Shown here: positions 52,677 to 63,200 of the stretch, in pieces
Position numbering within the stretch: the first letter of the stretch is position 1
Layout: every line of letters starts with the position of its first letter
Source of the DNA: CAVYUC01 sp963816685
Lineage (GTDB): Bacteria; Bacteroidota; Bacteroidia; Bacteroidales; Prolixibacteraceae
Assembly (NCBI GenBank): GCA_963816685.1
Contig: CAWFMB010000023.1
Span: forward strand, 1-64,000
Direction: 5' to 3'
DNA: 64,000 nt
Made by a program: the position numbers and the translations under genes
The notes under the pieces: generated by a model
The model's database searches: none
The model's input: only the letters and a program-made list of their open reading frames with translations
Told to the model about the DNA's origin: nothing

Positions 52677-55066
52677 AACTCACGTATAAATTTGATGAAC
52701 TGGATGGTTCGAAGGTGAAGGAAGTTGGCGGTAAAAATGCATCACTTGGAGAAATGTTTAAGGAATTAGGGTCGAAAGGAATAAAAATCCCGGATGGTTT
52801 TGCCACATCATCAGAGGCTTACTGGAAGTTTGTCAGGGAAAATGAAATTGAAGATTCCCTGAAGGAACAATTATCTTCGCTTGATTCGCTTGATTCGGAG
52901 AAACTGAAAAAAGCGGGTAAAAAATGCCGTAAGCTGGTTATGGATTCCAAAATTCCGGATGAATTGAAAGATGCAATTCTTGAAGAGTATAATGCGCTGA
53001 AGGAGCGGGAAGAATCACTAACAAGTGTGGCTGTGCGAAGCAGCGCAACCGCCGAAGATTTGCCAAATGCAAGCTTTGCCGGGCAACATGAATCATACCT
53101 AAATATTAAAAATGAAGATGAATTACTGGTAGCCTGGAAAAAATGCGTGGCTTCTCTTTTTACCGACAGGGCCATTAAATACAGGGAAGAGAATGATTTC
53201 GAACATATGAAAGTGGCACTTTCTGTTGGTGTGCAAAAAATGGTTCGCTCCGATCAGTCTTCTGCAGGTGTGGCTTTTACTATCGATCCGGATAGTGGTT
53301 TTGAAAAAGTAATTCTTATCAACGGTACCTGGGGACTGGGTGAAAACGTGGTTCAGGGAACTGTTCGTACCGATGAATTTTATTTGTTTAAAGAGACACT
53401 CGAAAGCGGGAAGTATCCTATTCTTTCAAAGAAACTGGGAACAAAAGCCAAAACAATGGTTTATGTAAAAAAGAAGAAAAAGGATGAAACAACAGAAAAT
53501 AAAAAAACTCCGCGAAAGAAAAGGAATAAGTTTGTTCTTTCGGATGATGAATTAATAAAGTTGGGTAAATGGTGCCTTGAGATTGAACGGCACTATAAAA
53601 AAGCTATGGATATTGAATGGGCAAAAGATGGCGAAACAGGAGAGCTTTTTATTGTTCAGGCGCGGCCTGAAACAGTGCATTCGTCAAAGGATAAATCAAG
53701 TAAACTTAAAAATTACAGCCTTAAAAAACAAGATAAGGAACCCATTCTAACTGCTATTGGAATAGGGGATAAAGTTGCTGCCGGAAAAGCAAAAATTCTG
53801 GATTCGCCGGATGATGCTGATAAACTGGAGGAGGGAGATGTTCTGGTAACTGAAATAACCAACCCTGACTGGGACACTGTGATGAAAAAAGCTTCTGCTA
53901 TTATTACTGACAGCGGAGGCCGCACAAGCCATGCTGCTATTGTAGCCCGGGAACTTGGTGCTGTTGCTGTTGTTGGCGCCGGTGATGCTACTGACAAAAT
54001 TAAGGACGGACAGGAAATAACTGTTTCATGTGCCGGGGGAAACGAAGGTCTTGTCTATGATGGTATTCTTGAATGGGACGAGGAAGAAATTGATCTGGAA
54101 AAACTTGGAAAACCGAAAACCGAAGTCATGTTAATTCTGGCCAATCCCGGGACTGCATTTAATCATGCAATGAAACCTGTTGACGGGGTTGGGCTGATGA
54201 GGCTTGAATTCGTAATAAACAGTTCGATAAAGGTACACCCGCTTGCACTTTTAAAGTTTGATGAAATCAAAAAGAAAAAAATCAAAAAGAAAATCAAAAA
54301 AATTACAGTGGGCTACGAGGATAAAACCGAATATTTTGTGGAAAAACTGTCGCAGGCGGTTGCAATGATAGCGGCAGCTTTTTATCCGAAAGATGTAATT
54401 GTGCGCATGAGCGATTTTAAATCCAATGAATATGCCGATTTGATTGGTGGTCAGCAGTTCGAACCTGATGAAGAAAATCCAATGGTCGGATTCAGAGGTG
54501 CTTCACGTTATTATCATGAAAAATATAAAGAGGGATTTGCACTCGAATGTAAAGCCATGAAAAAAGTACGTGAAGAAATGGGACTGACAAATGTAAAACT
54601 GATGATCCCTTTTTGCCGCACAGTGGAAGAAGGGAAAAAAGTGCTGGAAGAGATGGGGAATAATGGTTTGAAAAGGGGAGTGAATGACCTTGAAGTATAT
54701 ATGATGACTGAAATTCCTTCAAATGTAATTTTGGGTGAAGAATTCGCTCAGATTTTCGACGGATTTTCTATCGGCTCCAATGATCTTACCCAATTGACAT
54801 TGGGAATTGATCGCGATTCAGATTTGGTAAGTAGTCTGTTTTCCGAAAAAAATAATGCAGTAAAAACTTTGATTGGCTGGGCAATTGATAAGGCACACTA
54901 CAAAAACCGTAAAATTGGTTTATGTGGACAGGCCCCCAGTGATTTCCCTGAATTTGCACAGTTTCTGGTTGAAAAAGGTATCGACAGCATTTCTTTCAAT
55001 CCGGATGCAGTGGCGAAAGGAATTGAAAATATAGTAAAAGCCGAAAAAGGAAATGAACATAGTTAA
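52673..55066 (+). CDS. ppsA: Phosphoenolpyruvate synthase
   Basis: A 797-residue enzyme of the PPDK/PEP-synthase family. ATP-grasp domain (about 1-345, VGGKNASLGEM, VAVRSSATAEDLPNASFAGQ), phosphohistidine domain with GGRTSHAAIVARELG and the swivelling H420, then the PEP/pyruvate TIM barrel (VGLMRLEF, IGSNDLTQLTLGIDRD, GLCGQAPSD). It converts pyruvate, ATP and water to PEP, AMP and phosphate for gluconeogenesis. A Lys-rich insert at about 262-285 (KKKKDETTENKKTPRKKR) is unusual. Its start overlaps the APH-like gene by 4 bp and the glycosylase follows after 10 bp. Confidence 0.93.
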   Translation: MKLTYKFDELDGSKVKEVGGKNASLGEMFKELGSKGIKIPDGFATSSEAYWKFVRENEIEDSLKEQLSSLDSLDSEKLKKAGKKCRKLVMDSKIPDELKDAILEEYNALKEREESLTSVAVRSSATAEDLPNASFAGQHESYLNIKNEDELLVAWKKCVASLFTDRAIKYREENDFEHMKVALSVGVQKMVRSDQSSAGVAFTIDPDSGFEKVILINGTWGLGENVVQGTVRTDEFYLFKETLESGKYPILSKKLGTKAKTMVYVKKKKKDETTENKKTPRKKRNKFVLSDDELIKLGKWCLEIERHYKKAMDIEWAKDGETGELFIVQARPETVHSSKDKSSKLKNYSLKKQDKEPILTAIGIGDKVAAGKAKILDSPDDADKLEEGDVLVTEITNPDWDTVMKKASAIITDSGGRTSHAAIVARELGAVAVVGAGDATDKIKDGQEITVSCAGGNEGLVYDGILEWDEEEIDLEKLGKPKTEVMLILANPGTAFNHAMKPVDGVGLMRLEFVINSSIKVHPLALLKFDEIKKKKIKKKIKKITVGYEDKTEYFVEKLSQAVAMIAAAFYPKDVIVRMSDFKSNEYADLIGGQQFEPDEENPMVGFRGASRYYHEKYKEGFALECKAMKKVREEMGLTNVKLMIPFCRTVEEGKKVLEEMGNNGLKRGVNDLEVYMMTEIPSNVILGEEFAQIFDGFSIGSNDLTQLTLGIDRDSDLVSSLFSEKNNAVKTLIGWAIDKAHYKNRKIGLCGQAPSDFPEFAQFLVEKGIDSISFNPDAVAKGIENIVKAEKGNEHS

Positions 55067-55076
55067 AGATTAAATC

Positions 55077-55856
55077 ATGCCTGAATTACCTGATGTTGAA
55101 GTTTACAGGAAAGAAGCCGAAAAAGCTAAAAATACCGAAATTGAGAATTTTGAAGCTGAAGAGGGTAAACTGGTGGCGATTTCAAAAAGCATTTTCAGTA
55201 AAAAGCTGAAGGGGCATCGGTTTATAGAAACCAACCGGCGCGGAAAATACCTTTTTTTATCCACTGATAACAATCAAACTGTTGTTATGCATTTCGGCAT
55301 GACTGGCAATCTTCAGTATCTGAAAGAAAATGAGGAAGAACCCAAATATTCCAAATGCTGGTTTCAATTTAAAAACAGCCACAAATTGTATTATATCAGC
55401 AGGCGAAAACTGGGGCATGTTGAAATTACAGATAATCTGGATGAATATATAAAAAAGAAAGAACTGGCTGTTGACGCCATGGAAATGAGCGAAGAGGATT
55501 TTTTATCCGCATTGAAAAATAAAAATTCGATGCTTAAAACTGCAATTACGGATCAATCAACTATTGCAGGAATTGGAAATGTTTATGCCGACGAAATTCT
55601 TTATCAGACCAAAATGCACCCCAAAAAAAATACCGCAGACCTAAACGAAAGCGATTTAAAAAATCTTTATAAAAACATGCGGAAAGTTTTGGAAAAAGCC
55701 GTTGCAAAAAATGCTGATGTTTCCAGTTTGCCGGAAACCTATTTATTGCCTCACCGAAAGGAAGGTGATAACTGTCCCAAATGCAATGGGAAAATTAATA
55801 AAATCACTGTTTCCGGAAGGACAACCTTTTACTGCCCATCCTGCCAAAAGGAATAA
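55077..55856 (+). CDS. Fpg/Nei-family DNA glycosylase
   Basis: A 259-residue protein starting MPELPDVEVYRKEAE, with the catalytic Pro1 and Glu2 (after Met removal) of the Fpg/Nei family. RRGKYLFL and MHFGMTGNL form the beta-sandwich core, IAGIGNVYADEILYQ the helix-two-turn-helix, and the C-terminal zinc finger CPKCNGK...CPSC is complete. It excises oxidised bases and cleaves the abasic site by beta/delta elimination. Whether Fpg (8-oxoG) or Nei (pyrimidines) cannot be decided by eye. Last gene of the polX-to-ppsA run. Confidence 0.9.
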   Translation: MPELPDVEVYRKEAEKAKNTEIENFEAEEGKLVAISKSIFSKKLKGHRFIETNRRGKYLFLSTDNNQTVVMHFGMTGNLQYLKENEEEPKYSKCWFQFKNSHKLYYISRRKLGHVEITDNLDEYIKKKELAVDAMEMSEEDFLSALKNKNSMLKTAITDQSTIAGIGNVYADEILYQTKMHPKKNTADLNESDLKNLYKNMRKVLEKAVAKNADVSSLPETYLLPHRKEGDNCPKCNGKINKITVSGRTTFYCPSCQKE

Positions 55857-55869
55857 AACAAATAAAAGC

Positions 55870-55914
55870 CACAAATGACAGAATAAGTTTTATACCTGCT
55901 TGTATAAATTTGTG
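55870..55914. terminator. Candidate bidirectional terminator between convergent genes
   Basis: Inner stem TTATAC (55890-55895) with GTATAA (55902-55907), loop CTGCTT, directly extended on the right by ATTTGTG (55908-55914) that can pair with CACAAAT (55870-55876). It lies between the plus-strand glycosylase and the minus-strand PEBP gene. AT-rich and asymmetric, so moderate support only. Confidence 0.4.
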
Positions 55915-55931
55915 ACATTCGTGAATGATAT

Positions 55932-56393
55932 TCACTTCTTAAATTTTCCCATATATTCTGCTTCTTCCAGAACCAGTCCTTTGATGGCATTGTGGAAATC
56001 GCCGGCAGTGTTTGCCGATTCCGGCGCCAGTTTCTTTTTTAGCGCAAATATCCTGAAAAAATACCTGTGTTCTTCTCCTTTTGGAGGACATGGACCGCCA
56101 TATCCGGTTTTGCCAAAATTATTTTTCCCCTGTGTAGCGCCATTCTGAAGGTGCTTTTGAATGGGAATTGTAGCTTCAAGGGTATTTGAAGCTGCAGGTA
56201 AATTATAAACAATCCAGTGCGCAAATGTTCCTCCCGGTGCATCCGGATCTTCCACGATTAAGGCCAGGGATGCTGTGCCTTTTGGAACTTCATCCCATCG
56301 AAGTGGCGGAGACAAATCATCACCTGTGCAGGCATGTTTAACCGGGATACTGGCTCCGTATTCAAATGCTGTTGTTGTGATATTAAATGCCAT
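55932..56393 (-). CDS. YbhB/YbcL-type PEBP (Raf kinase inhibitor-like) protein
   Basis: A 153-residue PEBP-fold protein: CTGDDLSPPLRWDEVP, IVEDPDAPGGTFAHWIVYNLP and GYGGPCPPKGEEHRYFFRIFAL mark the conserved ligand-binding pocket. No signal peptide, so cytoplasmic. Function of bacterial YbhB/YbcL proteins is mostly unknown. It follows the DUF2267 gene by 36 bp on the same strand and likely shares its transcript. Confidence 0.88.
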   Translation of the reverse strand: MAFNITTTAFEYGASIPVKHACTGDDLSPPLRWDEVPKGTASLALIVEDPDAPGGTFAHWIVYNLPAASNTLEATIPIQKHLQNGATQGKNNFGKTGYGGPCPPKGEEHRYFFRIFALKKKLAPESANTAGDFHNAIKGLVLEEAEYMGKFKK

Positions 56394-56429
56394 AAATATT
56401 AAATTTTGTGTGTATAGATATTTTAGATG

Positions 56430-56877
56430 TTAATGACTGATACTTTCACTAAAAAACTCTTCCAGCTCTTTTGGCAGTTGTGCAACAATATGTTTTGATT
56501 CTCCTTCAGAAATATAGGTTGTTAATTCCCTGAAAACAACTGCTACGATTTCTTCAGTATGCTGTTGCCACCTGAATTCGCTTTCTCCATATTGGTACTG
56601 ATGCTTTTTAATTTCGGTTAAAAACTGTTCGCGTGTATTCACCTGGGTAGGTTTTTCGGAATACTTCCAGTTATCAACGTAAACAGCCTTTAAAAACATC
56701 GGGAGCTGTGAAGCACATCCATTGATTCGCTGATTGTTAACCTGTCGCGCAAAGTATGCAAAAGGCGCGGAGGATAATTCCTGTTCGTGAAACATAATTT
56801 GGATGTCCGGGTTCATTTGCAAGATGATTTACAAATTCATTTCCTTCCTGTGCATATTTATTAAATTCCAAAGCCAT
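56430..56877 (-). pseudogene. DUF2267 protein gene with two frame disruptions
   Basis: The natural start is the ATG at 56877: MALEFNKYAQEGNEFVNHLA..., then RTGIILRAF, a typical DUF2267 N-terminus. It then runs into a stop. The family sequence continues in another frame as LHTLRDRLTISESMDVL (about 56760-56715) and in a third as SQLPMFLKAVYVDNWKYSEKP to the TGA side end at 56430, finishing with ISEGESKHIVAQLPKELEEF. Two one-base losses, at the A run 56760-56763 and near AA 56711-56712 (plus-strand bases), explain both shifts. A frame from ATG 56822 is open but its first 37 residues are out of register. Either a recent pseudogene or two consensus errors within 50 bp. Confidence 0.75.
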
Positions 56878-56909
56878 AATTTTAAATTTTAAATGGTTAT
56901 ACAATTAAA

Positions 56910-59729
56910 TTATTCACTTTCGTCATCAGCCAGTTGCTGTAATGATTGACGTAAAGTTTCGAGAGCTTCACCTGCTTTTCGAAAATCCTTTTCCTGCATC
57001 GATTGCAGGTAATTTTCGAAAGCAGTATTAGCTCTGCCTATGAGTTCCCGTATTGTTCGATCTGTTCCGGGAGTCGCTTCTTCTTTGGTTGCTGTAGTTG
57101 CAGGCGCCTGTCCCGGGGATTTGTATAGTTGAGCCAGCGCTTCATCAAAGGTTTCAGCATAACTTAAATTATCGTCGTGCATGACTGCCACCAGCCGTAA
57201 CTCAGGATAGGCAGAAGTTTCAGATTGTAAATAAATGGGTTCCACATACAACATGGTTTTATTAACGGGAATAGCCAGTACATTTCCGCGAATAACGTTC
57301 GAACCACGTTGATCCCATAGAGTCAATTGTCCGGACAGGTAGGAATCCTGATCGATTTTTGTTTCCACCTGTTGCGTTCCAAGAATCCTTTTATCTTTTG
57401 GAAACTTATATGCAAGGAACCGTCCGTAGTTTTCCCCGTCACACATTCCTGCTATCCAGCCAATCATCACCTGTTTGTCTTTTGGAGTGAATGGCAGAAT
57501 CAGTACAAATTCCATTTGATCACTATCTGGCTGTTCCCACATGATGTAGTAGGGTTCTACAGGTTGCACATCGTTATAGTATTTTTCGGTTGCACGCACC
57601 CATAAATCTTCCTGGTTGTAAAAAACTGCCGGATCAGTCATGTGGTATTTCGAATAAACAAGTCCCTGGATCAGCAACATATCCGATGGATAACGCACAT
57701 GTCTGCGTAATCCTTCAGGCATTTCCGACCTGTCTTTCAGCATATCCGGAAATATTCGTTTATATACCTGCAGCAGTGGATCATCATCTTCGAAAACATA
57801 CAGTTTTACTTCTCCTGAATAAGCATCGACGGTTATTTTTACTGAATTGCGAATGTAATTTTTACCCCGAAGATCATTGCTGATTCTGCTGAACAAACTT
57901 TGGGAAACATCGCCCCGGTTGTAACCAATCCGTTCCATTGACGAAAAAGGTTCGCTATAAGGATAATATTCCGAAGTAGTATAGGCATCTATTATCCAGA
58001 ACAATTTTCCTTCGCTTAAAACGATGTACGGGTCGTCATCGAAATTCAGAAAAGGGGCAACATTTTGAATCCTGTCTGTAATCTGCCGGTGAAACATTAT
58101 CCGGCTTTCGCTGGTAGGGTAGCCCGATAATAAAAACCTGGTGGTTCCATACTGTGAGCCAAATAAAAATTTTCGCCACAATCCGGTTAGCTGAACTCCG
58201 CCTTTACCTTCATAACGGGCATAAACATTATTTTCGCCACTTGGATAATCAAATTCCTGTTCTTTTGTATTAACTACAACAAAATCATTTGTCAATTCAC
58301 CGTAATAAATTTCAGGACGATCGACTTCCAGTTCTTCAAACCTGCTTACCGGCGGAATATCTTTAACCAGAAGATTTGGCAATCCTTCAGTGGTAAATTC
58401 ACTTACACGGTTTAACGTAATTCCATAGCCGTGAGTGTATTTAAACCGTTTATTTACAAAAGTCTGGCTTTCGGGAGGCAGGTTGCCAGTTTCCATTTCG
58501 CGGGCCGAAATCATTACCTCGTTGTATGAATCATTAAAGTTGTACCTGTCGATATCAACATCTGTAAATTCATAATAAAGCCGTATTTCCTGGAACTGTT
58601 TAAAAACTTCATCCAGCGCCCGGTAATCCCACAGCCGTATATTATTTAACAGGTTGCTGTTTTCTTCAATTATTTCCTGAGTCAATACATCGGTAGCCGG
58701 AAATTCCTGCTCTTCCACCTTGTCCAGATGAAATCCGTAGCGTGTAAACTGAATGTTGTTTTCAATGTAAGGCCGCTCCACAGTAATTTCATTAGGCTCC
58801 ACCTTCATCCATTGAAATAATGACGGAAGCACCAGTAAAGCAACTATCCATATTCCGAACACTACTGCCGGAATTAAATAAAGATCGGAAAGCACATTTC
58901 TTTTTTGTTTACTTATAAATAATCCTGTAAATCGTTTTCTTCCTTTGGGAATTGCCATTAAAATTCCAGCAAGTGCAGTCAATACCGCCATTGAAAACAG
59001 CATCGGCAGCCTGATTTTATGATCTGTCCAGCCAGGACCCGAAACAACTCCCTGCTGGGAATACATCAGTTCAAACCTGTTGATGTACTTTCCAAAAGCA
59101 AGTACAAATAAAATAACACCAGCACTTATAAACAGCGATTTGTTCAGGTTCACATCTTCCCGAAGAACAAATTCAGAATTGCCACCTGAAATGTTTTTGA
59201 AACTTGCAAGCAGAGAAGCTGCAAAGGCAACAAAACTCAGAAATAACAGTGTGCTGTATACTATTTTAAGAAATGGAAAAGTGAAAAGATAAAACCCTGT
59301 ATTCAGGTTAAATATTGGATCAGTAACCGGTGTTGATACTCTGAAAATATACATCAGGACAGTTTCCCAATCCGAAAAAAGCCAGACTGCACTGAATAGA
59401 GCACCTGCAAAAACAGCAACGTACCGGATAAATTGTTGTCTTTTTTCACGTAAGGAAAATGTGAAAAGAAAAACATAAAATCCGCCTAATATAAATGCAC
59501 CGGCAAATAATCCAATTTTGGCAAACCAAACTGTCCAGAAGCGATCATTGTATCCAAGGGCATCAAACCACAGTTTTTCTGCCCAAAACCCCAGAAACCA
59601 GGAAGAAAGCAAGGTCGCTGCTCCGATAACAGCTCCGGCTATGGTTAAGAACAACTTTTTTGATTTCAGTCCCTGAAAAATCAAAAAACCAGCCAGCGCA
59701 AGAAAAACAATAAAGATTACAGTATACAC
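56910..59729 (-). CDS. UPF0182 family membrane protein
   Basis: A 939-residue protein of the UPF0182/COG1615 family. A GTG at 59729 is the likely start, as no ATG occurs in the first part of the frame. About seven hydrophobic helices lie in residues 1-310, and the rest is a large extracytoplasmic domain with family blocks such as ERPYIENNIQFTRYGF, GSQYGTTRFLLSGY and WIIDAYTTSEYYPYSEPF. A Ser/Thr/Pro-rich linker precedes a short helical tail (about 885-939). Function unknown. 32 bp before the DUF2267 gene, so probably one transcript. Confidence 0.88.
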   Translation of the reverse strand: MYTVIFIVFLALAGFLIFQGLKSKKLFLTIAGAVIGAATLLSSWFLGFWAEKLWFDALGYNDRFWTVWFAKIGLFAGAFILGGFYVFLFTFSLREKRQQFIRYVAVFAGALFSAVWLFSDWETVLMYIFRVSTPVTDPIFNLNTGFYLFTFPFLKIVYSTLLFLSFVAFAASLLASFKNISGGNSEFVLREDVNLNKSLFISAGVILFVLAFGKYINRFELMYSQQGVVSGPGWTDHKIRLPMLFSMAVLTALAGILMAIPKGRKRFTGLFISKQKRNVLSDLYLIPAVVFGIWIVALLVLPSLFQWMKVEPNEITVERPYIENNIQFTRYGFHLDKVEEQEFPATDVLTQEIIEENSNLLNNIRLWDYRALDEVFKQFQEIRLYYEFTDVDIDRYNFNDSYNEVMISAREMETGNLPPESQTFVNKRFKYTHGYGITLNRVSEFTTEGLPNLLVKDIPPVSRFEELEVDRPEIYYGELTNDFVVVNTKEQEFDYPSGENNVYARYEGKGGVQLTGLWRKFLFGSQYGTTRFLLSGYPTSESRIMFHRQITDRIQNVAPFLNFDDDPYIVLSEGKLFWIIDAYTTSEYYPYSEPFSSMERIGYNRGDVSQSLFSRISNDLRGKNYIRNSVKITVDAYSGEVKLYVFEDDDPLLQVYKRIFPDMLKDRSEMPEGLRRHVRYPSDMLLIQGLVYSKYHMTDPAVFYNQEDLWVRATEKYYNDVQPVEPYYIMWEQPDSDQMEFVLILPFTPKDKQVMIGWIAGMCDGENYGRFLAYKFPKDKRILGTQQVETKIDQDSYLSGQLTLWDQRGSNVIRGNVLAIPVNKTMLYVEPIYLQSETSAYPELRLVAVMHDDNLSYAETFDEALAQLYKSPGQAPATTATKEEATPGTDRTIRELIGRANTAFENYLQSMQEKDFRKAGEALETLRQSLQQLADDESE

Positions 59730-60208
59730 AATGCCTTTTTATTTTAATTCTTATTTGTAACGAAAAAATCTGTGCCAAACTTTAGGTTAAGAACCAGGTT
59801 GTAATTCTGGCTTAATCAATCAGTTGCAGCAGTAGATGATAACCTTGTTCAAATAATTTACGCGTTTATTCTTCAACCGGTTACAAACTGTGTTGTTATT
59901 TCGGAATTGAGGTTAACGGAAATCCGTCAGTTTTCACGTGTAACAACTAAATGGCTGTTTGTGGAATAAAATCCCAGGGGAGATATTAAACCACATAAAA
60001 AACAGCGGTATGATAAATCTTCTGATTTATGGAAGTAATAATTAGTTGTTTTGAAATGAAATAATAAATATTGTATTATGGCTATTCAGACGAACCCCAT
60101 GCAGGTTTATTCTGCTTTTATGCCTGTACTGCCAGGGTTTTTTAATAAATTTGAATTAACTTAAAGGTTTTTAAATTCCAACAGTAATCCTAATCAAAAT
60201 AAACGAAT
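59730..60208. other. Divergent intergenic region upstream of SusC
   Basis: 479 bp between the minus-strand UPF0182 gene and susC. A TAAATTTG at 60146-60153 could be the -7 box of susC (start near 60160), but no TTG lies at the right distance. A small hairpin ATAAATC-TTCT-GATTTAT is at 60013-60030. A 28-codon frame (60078-60164) precedes susC but is not recognisable. No other gene is seen. Confidence 0.45.
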
Positions 60209-63200
60209 ATGACAAAACTAACAAGAAGAAAACAGCAGTTTCAATGGAAATGGCTTTTCCTTTTTATGATTCTGTTTCTGGTTTGGCAACTGTTATTAAC
60301 GAATACGGCGGTGGCACAAAATCAGATGGTTAGCGGCAAAGTAACCGATGCAACCTCGCAAGAGCCTGTTCCCGGAGTAAATATAGTGGTGGAAGGAACA
60401 TCCAATGGAACTGTTTCAGATACTGATGGAAACTATAGCCTTCGGGTAAATAATCCACAAAATGCGGTGCTGGTATTCCGTTTTATTGGATACGCCGAAC
60501 AAAAAATTCCGGTAAATGGGAGATCGACTATAGATGTACAGATGGAAGTTACATCAATTGGGTTAGATGAAGTGGTAGCTATAGGTTACGGTACAGTCTC
60601 AAAAAAAGACTTGACCGGTTCTGTTTCTTCAGTCTCAGGCGATGTATTTCAGGATATTCCTGTAACATCAACTGCGCAGGCAATAACGGGTCGACTGGCC
60701 GGAGTTCAGATTACAACAACAGAAGGTTCACCCGATGCCGAAATAAAGATAAGGGTTCGCGGTGGGGGATCAATCACTCAGGATAATTCACCCCTGTACA
60801 TAGTTGATGGTTTTCCGGTAGGAAGCATTAGTGATATTGCACCTACTGATATTGCTTCTATCGATGTATTGAAAGATGCCTCTTCAACGGCAATTTATGG
60901 AGCACGCGGTGCAAACGGTGTGGTTATTATTACAACCAAATCGGGAGTAGCAGGCGAAATAAATGTGAATTACAACATGTATTATGGTGTTAAACAAATT
61001 GCAAAAACGCTGGATGTATTAAGTCCGTACGAATATGTTTTATGGCAGTATGAGCTGGCCGGGGAAAGTGGAAATACAGCACGTAATTTCGAAAGGTATT
61101 ATGGTGTCTTTGGTGATTTGGAATTGTATAAAGCGCAGGCAGGTTCAAACTGGCAGAACGAACTTTTCGGGAGAGATGCCATTACACAGTATCATAATGT
61201 TAGTGTTACGGGTGGTTCAAATACAACAAAATACAATCTGAGTATGACAAGAAGCGATGACGAAGGTATTATGCTCGGGGCAGGTTATGTTAGAAACAAC
61301 ATCAACCTTAAACTGAACAGTAAAATCTCAGATCGTATTTCACTTGATTTCAGCACCCGTTTTTCCGATACGAATGTTACCGGTGCTGGTACCTCAACCG
61401 AAGGTTCTTCATCAAACAGCCGGTTGAAACATGCAATAAAGTATTCACCGGTTCGCGGACTGCAGGAATTTTTGGATGCTGTGGATTTTGAAACGGATAT
61501 GGAAGCTGCCAGTCAGTTGTACAACCCTGTTGATGTGGTAAAAGATGATTACAGAAGCTCAAACCGCCAGAATCTTACTTTTGATGCAGGCGTAAGTTTT
61601 AAAATAATTGAAGATCTTATGTTGAGAAGCGATTGGGGAGTGGAGTTTGAAAACCGAAGGGAAGATCGTTTTTATGGTCCTTCCACTTCGCAGTCGAAAA
61701 ACAACAGCGGAGGAACCCCAATGGTGAACATCGAAACACGCGAAGGTTTAAGACAGAGAATGGCAAATACCCTTTCTTTCACTAAAGACGATTTTGTGCC
61801 AGGCCACGATTTAAATGTATTGATTGGACAGGAAATTTTCTTTTACCGTTCGAAAATGCTCGAAATGGAATCACGGTTTTTCCCAAATGATGTGGATGTT
61901 GAAGCAGCACTCGCAATGATGAACCTTGGAGTGCCTCAACCGAATCAATCCTTTGTTTCTCCTGAAGATCGTCTCTCCTCATTTTTTGGAAGACTGAATT
62001 ACAATTTCCAGGAGCGTTTTCTGGCAACAGTAACATTCAGGGCTGATGGTTCGAGCAAGTTTGCAGCTGGAAACCGATGGGGATATTTTCCTTCTTTTGC
62101 AGCAGCCTGGCGAATTTCAGAAGAACAATTTCTTGCTGATGCGGCTTATCTGTCGAACCTGAAACTGAGGGCAAGCTACGGAACAGCAGGAAACAACCGC
62201 ATTGGTGATGACATGTGGAAAATGCTTTACACAACAAGCGACGGCGACAAACCCTATTATATTGATGAAAACCTTCAAAACCAGTTAATTCCCGGAACAA
62301 CAATTGCAAATCCTGATTTGCGCTGGGAAACAACTTATACCCGAAATATTGGTCTCGATTTCGGCTTCTTCAATTCAAGGCTAAATGGTACAATTGATGC
62401 CTATCTGAATACAACAAAAGATTTGCTCATCCGGGCCAACATTCCAAGTAATACCGGCTATGATTATCAAATGCAGAACATTGGCGAAACATCAAATAAA
62501 GGGATCGAATTTACAGTTGACGGATATTTAATCAGAACAAATGATTTTACCCTGAACGCATCATTTAATATTGCCTTCAATGTAAATAATGTTGAAGAAC
62601 TGGGCGATGTAAAAATGTCGCTTCAAAGTTCGGGCTGGTACGGAAGTTCATCAGGCCCAACCGGTGATTATTTACTTCGCGAAGGTGAACCGGTGGGGCA
62701 GATGTGGGGTTACGTAACTGATGGAATGTACCGGTATGATGATTTTAACTATGACCCTGATACTGAAACTTACACTTTAAAACCGGGAGTTGCCGACAAC
62801 AGCGCATTGATTGGTGCAAGATATTTTGGACCCGGAACATTGAAGTTTAAAAAGCTTTCGGGGGAAGGAACAGTTGTAAATCCTGAAGAAGACCGCACGA
62901 TCATTGGCAATGCAAACCCAAAACATACCGGCGGTTTTAGTTTAACTTCAACATTTAAAGGCTTCGATTTCTCAGCTTTGTTTAACTGGGTTTATGGAAA
63001 TGACATATACAATGCAAATAAACTCGAATTTACATCGTTTCCTGATACAAGACTTTATGGTAACCTGTTGCAGATGATGAACCGTGACGCACGATTTTCA
63101 ATTATTAATCCGGAAACGGGTGAGTTTGTTTACAGCCCGGAAGAACTTTCGGCTGTAAATCAGGATGTGAAAATCTGGCATCCGATGATGAGCCGGGTTG

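Noticed and set aside
60078..60164. 28-codon leader frame upstream of susC
   Set aside because: No ribosome site or known homologue, and a candidate promoter box lies inside it.
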